The notes under the pieces are model-generated. The model was not told where the DNA came from. It saw nothing but the letters and a program-made list of their open reading frames with translations, and searched no databases. From Strigops habroptila (Eukaryota; Chordata; Aves; Psittaciformes; Psittacidae): a DNA stretch of 64,000 bases. The translations under genes were made by a program, and so were the position numbers. The DNA is taken from positions 59,761,225-59,825,224 of the forward strand of contig NC_044282.2 of NCBI RefSeq assembly GCF_004027225.2, written 5' to 3'. This document shows, piece after piece, positions 13,501 to 25,645 of this stretch (positions are counted from its first letter, which is position 1; each line of letters opens with the position of its first letter).

Positions 13501-14165
13501 TCTCTGCATCTGTTAAATACCTGAGGTGATGGTGACTCCACCACTTCCCTGGGCAGCCTGTTCCAGTGCTTGACAACCCTTTCACTGAAGAAATTTTTCC
13601 TAATATCCAATCTAAACCTCCCCTGGCGCAACTTGAAGCCGTTTCCTCTTGTCCTATCACTTGTTACTTGGGAGAAGAGACCAACCTCCACCTCACTACA
13701 ACCTCCTTTCAGGTACTGTAGAGAGCGATAAGATCTCACTGAGCCTTCTCTTCTCCAGGCTAAACACCCCCAGTTCTCTCAGCTGTCCCTCACAAGACTT
13801 GTCCTCCAGACCCTTCACCAGCTGCTCCATAACATTCACTGGCACCAAGGTCGATACACAGCAGCATCTCTTTTTCCATCACGTCATCATACGATTGGAA
13901 CACAAGATGCTAGAAACAGGCCATCAGGAAGGACCATCAAGGTCCTTGACTCGATAGTATAAAGATTAGGACTATGACTAGGTAAGGGGACTTCTAATAT
14001 GAAAGTCATGCAATCCAAGAACACAGAGGTGTTCTGAACCTCAGCTCTAATGGATTTCTCTATACATGCACCCTTTTAGCCTCCACCTAATCTATTTTTA
14101 ATCTTACCTGGAGCAGCCTGGAAGAGGAAGAAGAGAACGGCAACAAGGAAGAAAAGGATTCTCAT
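10551..14165 (-). CDS. AvBD9: Avian beta-defensin 9
   Basis: Secreted beta-defensin on the minus strand. Coding exons in order are 14165-14108, 11425-11296 and 10566-10551, giving 67 aa, the chicken length. Exon 1 encodes [19 protein letters not shown], essentially the chicken AvBD9 signal. Exon 2 gives [11 protein letters not shown] and six cysteines spaced C-x6-C-x4-C-x9-C-x6-CC, ending KLKCCK and two bases of a W codon. That donor (GTAAGA) also creates an in-frame TAA if unspliced. The last exon completes W and adds TPSS and the stop; chicken has WAPSS. Junctions are GT-AG. The mature net charge is about +2. The 2.7-kb first intron contains a CR1 copy. Confidence 0.94.
13389..13860 (-). 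mobile_element. CR1 LINE, 3' part, in AvBD9 intron 1
   Basis: On the minus strand it reads as a CR1 3' end, including [13 protein letters not shown] in one frame and the stretch whose complement is AAGATCATCAAGTCCAACCA. It differs in detail from the other copies and probably belongs to another CR1 subfamily. Confidence 0.9.
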
Positions 14166-14260
14166 GATGCCAGATGGTAGTAGGATAGTCTTTGCAGCTT
14201 TGAAGATGCTCAAAAATGGACAGAAGCTGGTGTTGGAGGCAGAACACAGTTAGTCTCTCT

Positions 14261-14269
14261 ACTTATAAA
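14261..14269 (-). promoter_or_regulatory. TATA box, AvBD9
   Basis: TTTATAAGT on the minus strand, about 97 nt upstream of the AvBD9 start codon, which leaves room for a short leader contiguous with coding exon 1. Confidence 0.65.
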
Positions 14270-16372
14270 GGCTCTGGGATGGAGTAGTCCAGAAAACTAG
14301 GGGAGCAGAGGAGTGGCTGTCTGAGGAACAGCTAGTTCATTGCCCTATTACTATAGAGACTGGTGATGTATGACGGTGTTGCAACCTAACACATTTGAAG
14401 ATGCCTGACCTGAGCAATGAGCAAATCATGCTAACTAACCTGAGCAGCTGAATTACTCCGTGCTTGCACGCCCTGTGCCAGCTGGTGGGCTGCACCCAGG
14501 GAGGACACAGGATTGGAGGAGGCGGGAGGTGGGTTCCTGTGATCCACAGTAGTGTAAACCATGCAGATATGCTGATGTCCCATGGCGCTTGGCCATGGTC
14601 TTGTGACAGCCTGTCCTCCCCCCAGCCACCAGGCACAGTGAGCATAGCAAAGGCAGGACAGCTGGCCTGCAAGGCTGTGTCAAACGAGGAGGCAGCAGAC
14701 CTTGCTCCTTGAATGCAGGAAAGGATCAACGCTTGGGTCATAATTGTAGGGCTGCAACACAAGAAGGCAGGGTAGGGACGAAAGGGTTGTGAACATTGCC
14801 CCCTCTGTCTATGAAATTGGCAGACATGGTAGTAACTCCAGTTTCCCAGATGTTCCAGCACGGTTCAGAGCTCAGTTACTCTCTGCATCTTATACTTGTG
14901 ACTTTAGCCATGGATTTGTACCAAGCCTTGAAGAAGTCATTAGAAAGGACTGGAAGGGACACCACTGTTTGTTGTGCATAGCAGACTGCATCCCAATTCC
15001 CCTTCAGAAATCAGCTAAGGTCTGTCCTGAGAAAGGTGAGGTCATGGTGCTTCCTACACCCTATTCTGAAGGTGTGAAACTTCTTTCAAAGTCTAGCCTT
15101 TGTGAAGAGTCTAAACCTACTCATTCTTTGCCCCAAATGACCTTGGTTTAGTAACACTTTCCCCTGCTGTTAGTCACCTTCCTGATGTGGTTATGAAGAG
15201 AGTCACGTCTCTTTTTCTAATTTTGTAGATTCAACATACCAAGTCTACTTGCACGTGATGTCTCCACATCTCTTATCGCTTTGTAACCTTTCTTTGTATC
15301 TGAAAAATAAAAGCTGATTTATTTTTTTTAATGCATGTAAAGGACCAGCAGTGTATAACATGGATCAGAGGAAGTGTCACCAGAGCCTTGTACAGCACTC
15401 TCACTACTTGTACTTGTCTCCAAGAAATGCCACTCCTGAGACATATAAGAACTGCAAATGTGGTTTTTTTTCAGACAAACAGTATAATCCAAGAATCATT
15501 AATGAAATCCAGTCATAAGGGTGCTTAATTTTTTACTGCTTCAGTGAGAGCAGCAAACTGAAGCGATGGAGAATAACAGCAGGAGGTGAGCTATGTCTGC
15601 ATGTAGAGGGCAGAGAGGTCTGTGCCTGGTAAACCAGCTGCTATAAATTGGGTGTAGGGCATGAAGCGGGTGCTCCAGTTTGTGCAAGAACCACATCAGT
15701 TTGCTAGGAGTTGAGAAACAAGTGAAAATCCTCTTTACAGTGGAGGGCAGATAAGAGGTTGAGGAGGTGCAACAGGACATAGGTGGGGAAGCAGACAAAT
15801 TCCTCTGTATGTATCATGAACATCTTTTCCTGTTCAGCAAGTTGTGCTACTATGTAATGCTGGCAGGGCAGATAGGACTGGAAATATTGCCATGGCCCCC
15901 TGAGGTCCAAGGGAAGGAGTGGAAGCCTCATATGTGACAGTCTCATGTGATGGGCACAACATTCAGAAGATGCTTGGGAGTATCAGGCCCATATCTCCCT
16001 CTCTTTGCACCTCCCAGGCTGCCAGTGGTGGGTTGCTGTGATGAAGTTCTTGGGGAGCATGGTGATAAAATGGAGCTTCAGACTTCTGCCAGGGAGCTGT
16101 AAGAACTGGGGTGGGCATGGTGGTCTAGGGCCATGTATTTTCACACATGTAGTTGAGGCAGAGGCATGGGTTCTCAAGTGGGCTGTTGCCTTTATAGTTG
16201 GTGTCTTCACCAACCTCATCCATGGAGATGAGGGGTACAGGAGGTGAAATCATTTGCACCTTGCTGTGTTGCGTCCTTATTTTTCTTCCGGCAGGGGTTG
16301 ATGAAGGAATCCTTTGTCATCTCTCTCTGTTTTTTTTCTGAACATGGGAAAAGAAGCATGGAGGAGTTAGTC

Positions 16373-16432
16373 TTTTATATTAAGACACTGTTTCTGTGTG
16401 TGTTTTATATTAAGACACTGTTTCTGTGTGTG
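16373..16432. repeat. Perfect 30-bp tandem duplication
   Basis: Two identical adjacent copies of a unit that begins TTTTATATTAAGACACTG and ends TGTGTGTG. The identity of the copies indicates a recent event. Confidence 0.9.
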
Positions 16433-18663
16433 CTGGAAATTTATGTTAAGTAACCCATCAGAAACATTGACCAGCTCTCTGATTTATGATCTGTGAGCTA
16501 GGACACAAACACAACCCCACAACCCAAACCACTTGGTGCACTTGCTCTAAGCTTCAGACAGACTCCCCATCCACAAGCACTCTCAGCTTCATGTCTGAGA
16601 ACAGAAAAAGGGAAAGAAAGACCATGATAGTAAACCATGGCCAGCCATAAAGAAACTGTCAAGGCTGAAGTTTGCTTGTGAAAATAACAGGGTTTAATGG
16701 AGAAGGAAAACGTTCATGTCTGCTCCTTGTATAATTCTGTCCCAGACAGCACAAGGGGCAGGGGTGTTTGTTTTGGGGAGTGAGACTGCTGACCAAAGCC
16801 TGCCAGGCTTGGCCCATGCCATCACACGTTGTCCAATGCTCTTTGGAACCAAACAAGCCAAGGAGAGGGAAGGAAAGGGCGAACAGCTCCATCCTCCTCA
16901 CCTTCCTCCTCCAGTGCCATTTGGAGAGTGGCAGCAATGCTTGCCCTGTGTCCAGGCTCCCCCCATGGAAATTCAAACACACCTGGGGTAATAACAGCCC
17001 CCATGAAGACTACTTGGCACCAGGGAAAGGGAGCCTGGGCAAGGCACCCCACTTCTTCCTTCTCCTTGTGCACCAGGAGAAGATGCTGGCAAAGAGTCAC
17101 TAGCGTGCAGAGAAAGCAGTATGGCTGTTACTGATGGGAAGTTGTTCTCTTGAGGTGTCTGTTAGACTTAATATTTGAGCTGGTAGCAGAAGAGTGGGTG
17201 GAGGTTTTGTATGGGACCTGTCCTTATGAAGAAATGGCAATTTGTCACGCAGAACGAGTAAATTAATCTCCTTGGCCTATTGTTCCTTCAGGGGGTTTGT
17301 TGGTTTGTTGGTTGCATTTTCAGCTTGGGAAATTGCCACTTGTGGTCTGTTTTCTGGTTTGCAGGGCAAGGAGTGCAAATGTCTTTGGTCCTGAAGAAGA
17401 GTCCCTGCTTTTAATTACAACTGATAGGCAACTAATCTGCCAGTATAGAAGGGGAGAATTAATTTAGTGAAAATCTCCTATTGTGTAGGATTAAATAAAC
17501 AGGTGACAGCAAGCAGTGGTTTGAGTTCCCCTGTCCCAAATGTAGGCGCAAGGAAAATATGATGGTAAGAGGTACAGATGTTTACAGACACAGCGAAGGT
17601 GACAGTGGGTAGAAGGTACATGAAGTTCGTTCCCCTTGATGGAGCACTTGATAGAGGCTGCTCATGCATGACACTAGGTTTCAGTGGGGGAACTCTAGTC
17701 CTAGTGACTGAAGTATCTGTCCAAGATCAACCATGGGATCATCTCCAATCTGGGTCCCTGCCATGGAAGAGTGCTGTGAGGGGAAGAAGTCACTGATCAG
17801 GAAATTTTGGAAAGTCTGTACTCCAATCACCATTCTGAAAACTGATCCATTCTACAGGTGATCAAGGAGGAGGTTTTCTGAGGTCCTGCTTTAGCTTTGG
17901 AACTTGTACAATAATCAAGAGATCTCTTCTGTAGCTTGAGCTGCATTATATAAGAATTAGGTTCCAGCTGGCTTCCTGCCAGCCCTCCAAGGGAAAAAAG
18001 CAATGGTATCCTAGGAGGGAAGTCCTCAATAGACATGGGATAAGGAACTTCTTGGGAAGAACTCTCAGTCATCACTGCATGAGAGAGACAGGCCAGGAAA
18101 CTGATATGGGGGAAGCAGGTCACTGTAGGGATGTTGACACAGGAGAGCTGTGTGAGTCAGCCTGCATGAGGCCAACCCCAGGCTCCACTCAGGGGACATG
18201 GGGAGTGCAGAGATGAGGTAGAGACTCAAGGGGCTCCATAGAAATTGGGAAAAATGGGAGAATGAGCCTGAAGTTACTCATGTATGGCAGTGAGGATGCC
18301 TGCTGGTGTGAAATGAAAGACCTTGATAGACATGAGGTACAGCACCTAGAGGCAGAAGTGGAGATAACTCTGTTCGGAGTAACATCTCTATGACCTAGAC
18401 ACTAGAGATGTGTTTTATTGTGACAGGAGGGAAATCTGAGGCTCAATCTGTCCTGAACTTATCCAGATTTAATACCAGTGACTATTTCCAGGAGACACTT
18501 GACGGATGGAGAACAGATCATCCATGTCTGTAGCAGTAAGTTGAACAGGAGCAGGTAATGGGCAGTGAAGCATGCTTGCTAAATGGTTAGTGTGCTGTTT
18601 AAATGTTATCAGGATCTTTCAAGTAGCTTACATTTGAGTCAGCTAGCCATCTCTGAAGAAATC

Positions 18664-18745
18664 TTGGGCATAGTTCAGGGGTTAGCGTAGATCAGGAACT
18701 GTTCTTGGTACATATCTTGAACGCAATCTTATTTTGGAGGCCAAG
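18664..18745 (+). repeat. Local dispersed repeat, copy 1
   Basis: Begins TCTTGGGCATAG and runs through GTTCTTGGTACATATCTTGAA to ATTTTGGAGGC. It is similar to the sequence at 19801 with roughly a quarter of positions different. The family was not identified. Confidence 0.6.
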
Positions 18746-19775
18746 AGATCTGGTGACTAGCCTTCCATTTCACTAGAAAACTGTTCCTGGGCTTTTTAGC
18801 TGCAGATATAAATGTAAGATTACTCCAGTCAGACAGATTACTAGAGGCAGCTTCAAACATGGGTTACTGCTGTATCCTCAGGCCTTTTCTGCCTAAGAAG
18901 CCACAGAACTAGGTGGAATATGCGGCTCTTTGGTGTCATTTAACACTTACAGAATATGGTCCTGTTGTAAATGTTCATTCAGAAGAAAGTGATCTAGCCT
19001 CATTTGACAGATCCAAAGCTGCAGAAGTCAAGAGGGTTTTCTTTTTTCTTGCACAAATACAGCTTATAGAAACCTTGAGAAGGATATTTCCAAAATAACA
19101 CTGAAAATTTGGACATATTATCCTATTCAGACTAACAAGACAGGAGCATTGCCAAGCTTTTAATGGGTAAGTTAAGACAAGAAGAAGGCAATAAAATGCT
19201 GCAGAACCTCTGTGTTAATTTGACCTATTTGATTTCTACATTTCCTTTGTGGTTTTGATCAGGGCTCTTTTTAGACTCTTCAGATTAAAAAAAAAGGCCA
19301 CAGTTGTGAAGAAGGAGCATCTCTTTTTTTGGCTTGATAAAGCTCCAAAATCAGAGGCACAGGGATCAATTAAATTGCTTGAAATTATGCCCCAGTGCCA
19401 CGGGGAAACTCCTAGGGTTTTTTTCACAATATACCTGGATGAAATCAGCCCTGTGTTGCCCAAACATCTTTTCAAGAGAGATGTCGGAAATTGACTCAAA
19501 AACATGGACTCTTGTCTCCATGACTAGTTGTGACAGGAGAACCTAAATTGATTGTGCATCTGTAACTACTGGAGAAAACAATGAAAACCACTTTGGGTTT
19601 GCATTTTTAGCACTATAGAGCTCATGGCTATATCTGTACTACTGAATAAAATGGGAGATTTAATTTGCTTTTGACTGCTATTTATGTTTTCAAAAACTGT
19701 ATGTATCACTCCAAATCTTGGTTCTGGGTAGAGATAGTTCAGACTGGAACACTGTGTTTATGAAGCCAAGTGTAT

Positions 19776-19802
19776 ACATATATATATATCTATCTATATA
19801 TC
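19776..19802. repeat. TA microsatellite
   Basis: TATATATA/TCTA units immediately left of repeat copy 2. A second TA tract lies to the right of the CR1 copy. Confidence 0.75.
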
Positions 19803-19880
19803 TTGGGCATGGTTTAGGGGTAAGCATACACGAAGAACCATTCTTGGCACACTTCCTGAACACAACTGTCCTTACTTTAT
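19801..19880 (+). repeat. Local dispersed repeat, copy 2 (interrupted)
   Basis: Begins TCTTGGGCATGG and aligns with copy 1 through CCTGAACACAACTGTCC. The following ATTTTGGAGGC of copy 1 is found only after the CR1 element, at about 20130, which suggests that the CR1 interrupted this copy. Confidence 0.55.
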
Positions 19881-19889
19881 GGGTTCAAA

Positions 19890-20133
19890 CTTAAACAGGG
19901 GAAGTTTAGATGAGGTACAAGGAAGAAGTTCTTTATAGTGAGGGTGATGAGGCACTGGAATGGGTTGCCCAAAGAAGTTGTGAATGCTCCATCCCTGGCA
20001 GTGTTCAAGGCCAGGTTGGACAGAGCCTTGGGCGACATGGTTTAGTGAGAGGTGTCCCTGCCCATGGCAGAGGGGTTGGAACTAAATGATCTTAAGGTCC
20101 TTTCCAACCCTTACTATTCTATGATTCTGTGAT
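19890..20133 (+). mobile_element. CR1 LINE 3' fragment
   Basis: Contains GGAAGAAGTTCTTTATAGTG, CATCCCTGGCAGTGTTCAAG, GGTGTCCCTGCCCATGGCAG and a terminal CTATGATTCTGTG tail, all standard for the CR1 3' end. Confidence 0.93.
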
Positions 20134-20138
20134 TTTGG

Positions 20139-20235
20139 AGGCAAATATATATATTTTTATATATATACACACATACACTATATATATCTAATATGTATAT
20201 TAGATATATACATTATATATATATTTATGTATAAA
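20139..20235. repeat. TA-rich microsatellite with palindrome
   Basis: TA/TATT units with an internal perfect palindrome around ATATATCTAATAT and its complement. It may extrude as a cruciform; no gene signal. Confidence 0.75.
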
Positions 20236-20537
20236 GTTCACAGTACTGGAGGTGTTTATTGCTTGCCATTTTGTCATTCAGTCACTCACTATCAGGATTT
20301 GCTTTTACAGTTCTTCACACTCAACTGTCATCTTGCCACCCTGAACATTTTAGTAACATCAAAACTGTTTGCTGTTTTACCCATTCTCTTTTCCAGATCA
20401 CTCGGGAATATGAGACTGCACAGACTTATGTGCTTAAAAAGATTGCATGACTCGACTCAATGAGCTTTGAGTCAAAACCACAGAGAAAATTATTGTTAGT
20501 AACAATAGAAGATCACAGTTATTGGTTTAAGAAGATA

Positions 20538-20543
20538 TTTATT
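20538..20543 (-). promoter_or_regulatory. Polyadenylation signal, AvBD10
   Basis: AATAAA on the minus strand about 346 nt beyond the AvBD10 stop codon. Confidence 0.55.
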
Positions 20544-20888
20544 TTTGTGTGTGAATAAAATAATAACATATATGTTGCTTCACATCCTCCAAGAGCTGCA
20601 TGAGCCGGAACTGATCGAACATCCAAACATCACCGTGAGGTAGGCTGGAATAGGTGGCCAAGGTGCCAAAGTGGCTTGTGTATTAAAAGCAAAAAAGGGA
20701 GTGACTTCAGCAAAGAAAAACCTGGATCTTCAGAAGCAGTGTGCTGACAGGGCATGCCCTCTGGAAGCTTTTTTTCATGCTTATTTGCAGTAGGGTTTAA
20801 AAAGAGGAGGAATCCATCAAAATCACCTCCTCACGGCAGTGGAAATGTTGCTGGTACAAGGGCGTTGACCCAGGAAAGCCGCCTCTTC

Positions 20889-23475
20889 TTACTGTGCCAC
20901 AATCCTGTAAGGATACAAAGGGCCTTGTGATTTTGCTGAAGTGTAATTGAAACTCAGTCTCTAAAAGCCTCAATACCTGCTAATTACCTTTCAGAATAAA
21001 TGTGCAGGGTGGGCTCAGCCACCTACATTTAGATGCCTCCATGGAAGGGTGCCTGTGTGTGCTGAGTGCCTAGATCTGCAAGTATCCAATCCTCAAGAGT
21101 TATGTCACTGGCAAACTAGTGATATTACCACTAGTAATAAAATTTTTATTAATCTCACCCCAAAATAAAGACTGGGGATTTGTCTGAGTTACTGAACCAC
21201 GTCTGGTGTCATTTGAAGAGTTCTGCGGTATCTGTTTGACCTCCACCCATATTTTTTGAAAAGCAGTGTTTTCCTGTAGTTCATGAGCTATCTCAGACAG
21301 ACATTCATATATATGATCTAAACACTCCAAGGCATTTCAAATTCCACTAAACATCTCAATGTAACTTACTGAATCAAACCCTTTGCATCCAATTTCAAAG
21401 ATTTCTTTTCAAGCAACTCAGTAGGTTGAATCCTAAACTGGAAAAAAACCTCCTTATATTGTACCTCAGAATACCCTGTTGTTTTCAAATTCTACTGCTG
21501 TATTGATCAATCCAGCTGAAAATCTAAAATCCCAATAGGAAGAGTTTCAATCCTGAATATTAGCATCCACCAATATCACATATTGGTACACTCTTCCAAG
21601 AAAGAGGTTTTCTGTAGAAAAATTACACCTGGAAGCAAACTCAAGAGGTCTTGCTCCTTTCCCAGCCCCAATTCTCCTTTGATCAGGCTTTACAGATGTT
21701 CTCACAAAAATCTGAAGTTGGAGACCTGCCATCTGTTCCTACCAGTCTATTTGCTATCAGTAGAAATTGCTTCCTAAAGAGAATGATCATTCACAGAGAC
21801 AGAGAGATCACATAATTCCTTTCTAAACCCATCTAACAGTAGGTTGCTTCTGTACCATTTACTTCCCTGAGTTCCTAAGTGGATGCTTCCTTTTCATTTT
21901 AATCTCCTGACAACAAACCTGTCCTATTACTGGTATGACTGTGGTTTTCTGAAACCGCATATACTGAACAAATGCTATGAAATCTCTTCTTTAGACTCAT
22001 CTTATCACACTTTCTTCAGTTTCTGGGAACCTTTAAACTCTGGTAATTCTATAAATAACAGAATAAAGAGTTCTGGAAAATTCAGACAATACGGATCTGA
22101 GCTCTCCCTTTATTTTGAACCAGTGGCTGAGTATCTGCCTGAACATTTCTTGATGTGATGAGTTACATCATGACACCTGTCCTTTTCATCATAAAATGCA
22201 GGAACCTCTTCTCATTTCACACTGAATTGAGTGTATGTGATAGTCACTGCAGCTGGCAATGACCATCATGTGGCCATCAGCAGAACAAAACTACTGTAGG
22301 AATTAAATGCATGGGAGTATGTTTTATCCTAAGCTGAAATGCATTCTTCAAAAGTGTGTTCAAAACCTTAAGGAAGGAAAAAAATCTTGCTATCAGAGAA
22401 AATCCAGATGTTATTAGAAAGTCATCTCCAAAGGCAAAAGTGAAATGCACACCCAGTTGTCTCCAGTCACTAACCAATTCACTCTTCTTCACATTTCTAA
22501 GAACTGCACAATGGTGGGAGGAAGGAGAGATGGGAAGAGCATGAGAAGCAGAGTTCTGTGAACATGCTTGCCACTTAAAATTCAATTTCCTAGGTCATTT
22601 TGGAAATAAAAAGAACAAAAAGGGGTAGATTGTTTCCCCTGATGAGTGAAGATACTGTAAAATATTTTCCTAATAATTTCTTTTTAAAACTTCCCTTTTT
22701 TTATTCCCATCACAATTTAAAATAAAATGAAAAATACTGATTGCTGGGAAATTTTGACCCTCCTGAACTTTTACTCTCATACATAACTTCCATCAAAATT
22801 AATTGTCTCCTTAAAAACACATCTACAATGTGTGAACACAACCTCTTCCTCCTCCATCTGGATTTCCTCACAAATGGCTGCCCTGCAAGCCCCACGGTGT
22901 TGTGCATATTATTCAAGGAAACATTAGATAAAACAGCAGGACAAAGATGTCCCCTGATGCCCTTCAGTCCTGCAGTGCTTACTTTGAGCAGCATTTCAGC
23001 AGCCCCCCATGACATGACCCTGAGACAGTGAAGGTGGGTGGGCATGGACCAGCACGGCAGAAATTTCCCTGGTTCTTGCACTCTGCGGTGTCAGGAAAAA
23101 TAGGATCTGCGGAACCTGTGGGGAGTGGAAGATGTTAAAATATCAATTTTCAGTCTAAAGTTTATCCTTCTCTAAGAAGGATATTATTCATATCCTAAGA
23201 TATTCTCTAAGAAGGATAAATATGCAATAAAAGATGAGCTGCTCTTTTAGGAAGAGTGCCATTGTGAGCACAGATGTTCTTGGTCCCATCCACTGCACAG
23301 CACCATCCCAACATCATCACATCTTGCCTGTCAGGTGATGGTTGCTTTTCTCCTGCTATGCACACACCTCTGCTCACAAGCTTTTTCGTTTTTTGTAGGA
23401 TTTACTTTGCTTCTCACCTGAAGTAGCCTGGAAGAGGAGGAAGACAACAGCGAAGAGCACGTAGAGGATCCTCAT
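20889..23475 (-). CDS. AvBD10: Avian beta-defensin 10
   Basis: Secreted beta-defensin on the minus strand. Coding exons in order are 23475-23418, 23115-22983 and 20904-20889, giving 68 aa, the chicken length. Exon 1 encodes the signal MRILYVLFAVVFLLFQATS. Exon 2 gives ADPIFPDTAE and six cysteines spaced C-x6-C-x4-C-x9-C-x6-CC, including QGNFCRAGPCPPTFTVSG, close to chicken AvBD10. The third exon, 16 nt, completes K and adds IVAQ and the stop; chicken ends KIPAQ. The exon 2 donor GTAAGC would give an in-frame TAA if read through. The signal donor is GTGAGA and acceptors are CCACAG and TTACAG. The mature net charge is only about +1. It lies head-to-tail with AvBD9 and divergent from AvBD11. Confidence 0.94.
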
Positions 23476-23575
23476 GGCTGCCAGTTGATTTTTAGGCTTC
23501 GTGCTCCTGCAAAGCGTCTGAATGACCAATGAAGGATGAAGGTTGATTGTGGAAGCGGCTAGGAAAGGCATCGGG

Positions 23576-23583
23576 TATTTATA
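23576..23583 (-). promoter_or_regulatory. TATA box, AvBD10
   Basis: TATAAATA on the minus strand about 100 nt upstream of the AvBD10 start codon, the same spacing as in AvBD9. Confidence 0.7.
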
Positions 23584-25586
23584 GGGCCTGCAGGATTGTG
23601 CAAGTTTGACAGCTGAGTGCTTTGTCAATAAGTAACAGCAAAAAACCTTCTGGAAAGCAGGTTGGTTATCTCTCTTATCGCAGGTTGCAATGAAATGTGC
23701 AGCGAATGTGTTGCAATGCCCAAGTATGAATATCTACTGACCGTGTCAGTTGCATAATAGGACCACCAGCCAAGCCCACCAAGCTGCACCCATTGGCTTT
23801 TGCTAGCCTGTTTCAAACACAGACATGGGCATGGGTCAGGCAGTGGGCTTGGGAGTCAGCCACGACTGGAGCCAGGTCCCAGTGCTGACCCCAGATACGT
23901 CACTCACTGACAAGTCATGTAACATTTGTCTATATCTCCCCATCACTGTCACCAAGAGGATGACGTCAAAAACATTGAGAAAGATTTGACATGATGCAGC
24001 TCTGCTTTGCCACATTTTAAACAGGTTTCAGGACATCCTCACCCACTGCAGAGGGCTGATAGAAAGCTCTCTCCCTCCTTTAATTCTCACTTATGTACCA
24101 CATGAAATGCTTTGCATTTTTACCAACTTTCGACATCCTTTTGTTTCCTCTCACATTGCCGCAAAATGTTGGAAGAACGTGCTGATACCATGAGAATCTC
24201 CGCAGACATAACGCCTCGACGAGCAACATCTTCTGGGGCTTCACTTCAGAGCATGATCCATGTGGCTGTACATTTTCTGAGAAGTACTAGTTAGGGGATC
24301 AAAGCACCACAGCTTCTCCTTCATCAAATCCTGGGCTTGTGGATGTCAAATGACTGCAACAGTTTTGCACCCATGGGAATCCTCCCTTTGCCCTAATACT
24401 GGCACACATAATACGCAGGTTGATCTCTGTCAAACCCCAGGTGTTTCTGCAGCTCCTAGCTCTGACATTCTGGTTCAGCAGTTTGCTTCCTTATTACCTT
24501 GTTTATTATATTTAACTTGGGGTTAATGGTATTTTTGTTCTAAGAATTATTTGCAGGATGAAAACATTACTGATGTTTATGTTTAATCTGCATACTAATG
24601 GGCAAGCTTAAGCAGCTGAGAAAGTAACAGCAAGGGGAGTTACTTAAGTGTTTACGCAGCAAATAATAGTTAGATAAACACTGATTTCCCTCTTCCAACC
24701 ATAAAATCTAATTAACCAGGAAGTGCCAAGCACTCCAGAATGTCATTTTTTGTACCTTTGCCTTGGAAATTGTATCTTTATTTTTGCCGGCAACTCACCC
24801 ACTTTCCCCATTTCTAATGCAGAGAAGAGCAGAGTTGTCACTCCCCTCTTCTTTTTCTGTGAGTTGTCAGTGGGACACCCCTACAAAGAGAGACAGACAC
24901 CTGAGCTGCAACATGAATGTGAACAAACCAGGACACAAAACTCTTTTGTTTTCATGAGGACCCATTGAAATGTGGATTTTCCTCACCTGTCTTTCACACA
25001 GACAAGACAATGGTGTTGTGATGTTTTGCAAAGGAAAGTGTGTTTTTTGAGCATTCCCTGCTCCATGTTAGAGAGGAGTCATGTTTTCCCCAAATAAAAT
25101 CAGAATGTGGCACTGAGGAAGTGGTGACTACTCTTTGCTATCACACATTGTATTTGAGCAAGCTTTGCTTGCTTTCAGGGCTGTACTGTTTTCCACCTGT
25201 GGAACAGAATAAATCTATTATCCAAGCCAAATTCTCTAATTTCAGCAATGCAAACTGCCATAGCATTCATAGATTTTGCTGAATGATCTTATTTCTTGCA
25301 AAATGAAATCAGCCTTCTGGGAAATTGAGCAACATTTTAAGCCCTGCTAACACAGGCAGCCTGAAAATGTTATTCAGAGCAATAGGAAAATTCCATTACT
25401 TTGGCTCATGGTAAAAAAAAAAAGACAGGTGCAAGCCGATTGCTTAAAACCAGGGCAAACTTGTATAAAACCCCTGAGGAGCAGAGCAATTTGTGCAGCA
25501 CAGCAGTGGCCTGGGGCTGGAGCATGACAGCATGTGCATGAAGCTGTGTCTCATGGCATGTCAGAGCCAGGAAGGAGTCCTGAAGA

Positions 25587-25645
25587 TCATGGAATGGTTT
25601 GGGTTGGAAGGGACCTTAAAGATCACCTAGTTCCAGACCTCTGTT
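25587..25645 (-). mobile_element. CR1 LINE tail remnant
   Basis: GGTTTGGGTTGGAAGGGACC followed by TTAAAGATCACCTAGTTCC is the complement of the CR1 3' end. Only about 60 bp are recognisable. Confidence 0.75.

Larger units (their letters stand above)
14270..19889. other. Intergenic between AvBD9 and AvBD10
   Basis: No gene recognised on either strand. The open frame at 14337-14861 (minus) has no family resemblance. The interval contains a 30-bp tandem duplication, a diverged local repeat pair and AT microsatellites, listed separately. Confidence 0.55.

Noticed and set aside
14337-14861. 174-codon minus-strand open frame upstream of AvBD9
   Set aside because: No domain or signal, and no splice or promoter context; it appears to be chance in a GC-rich stretch.
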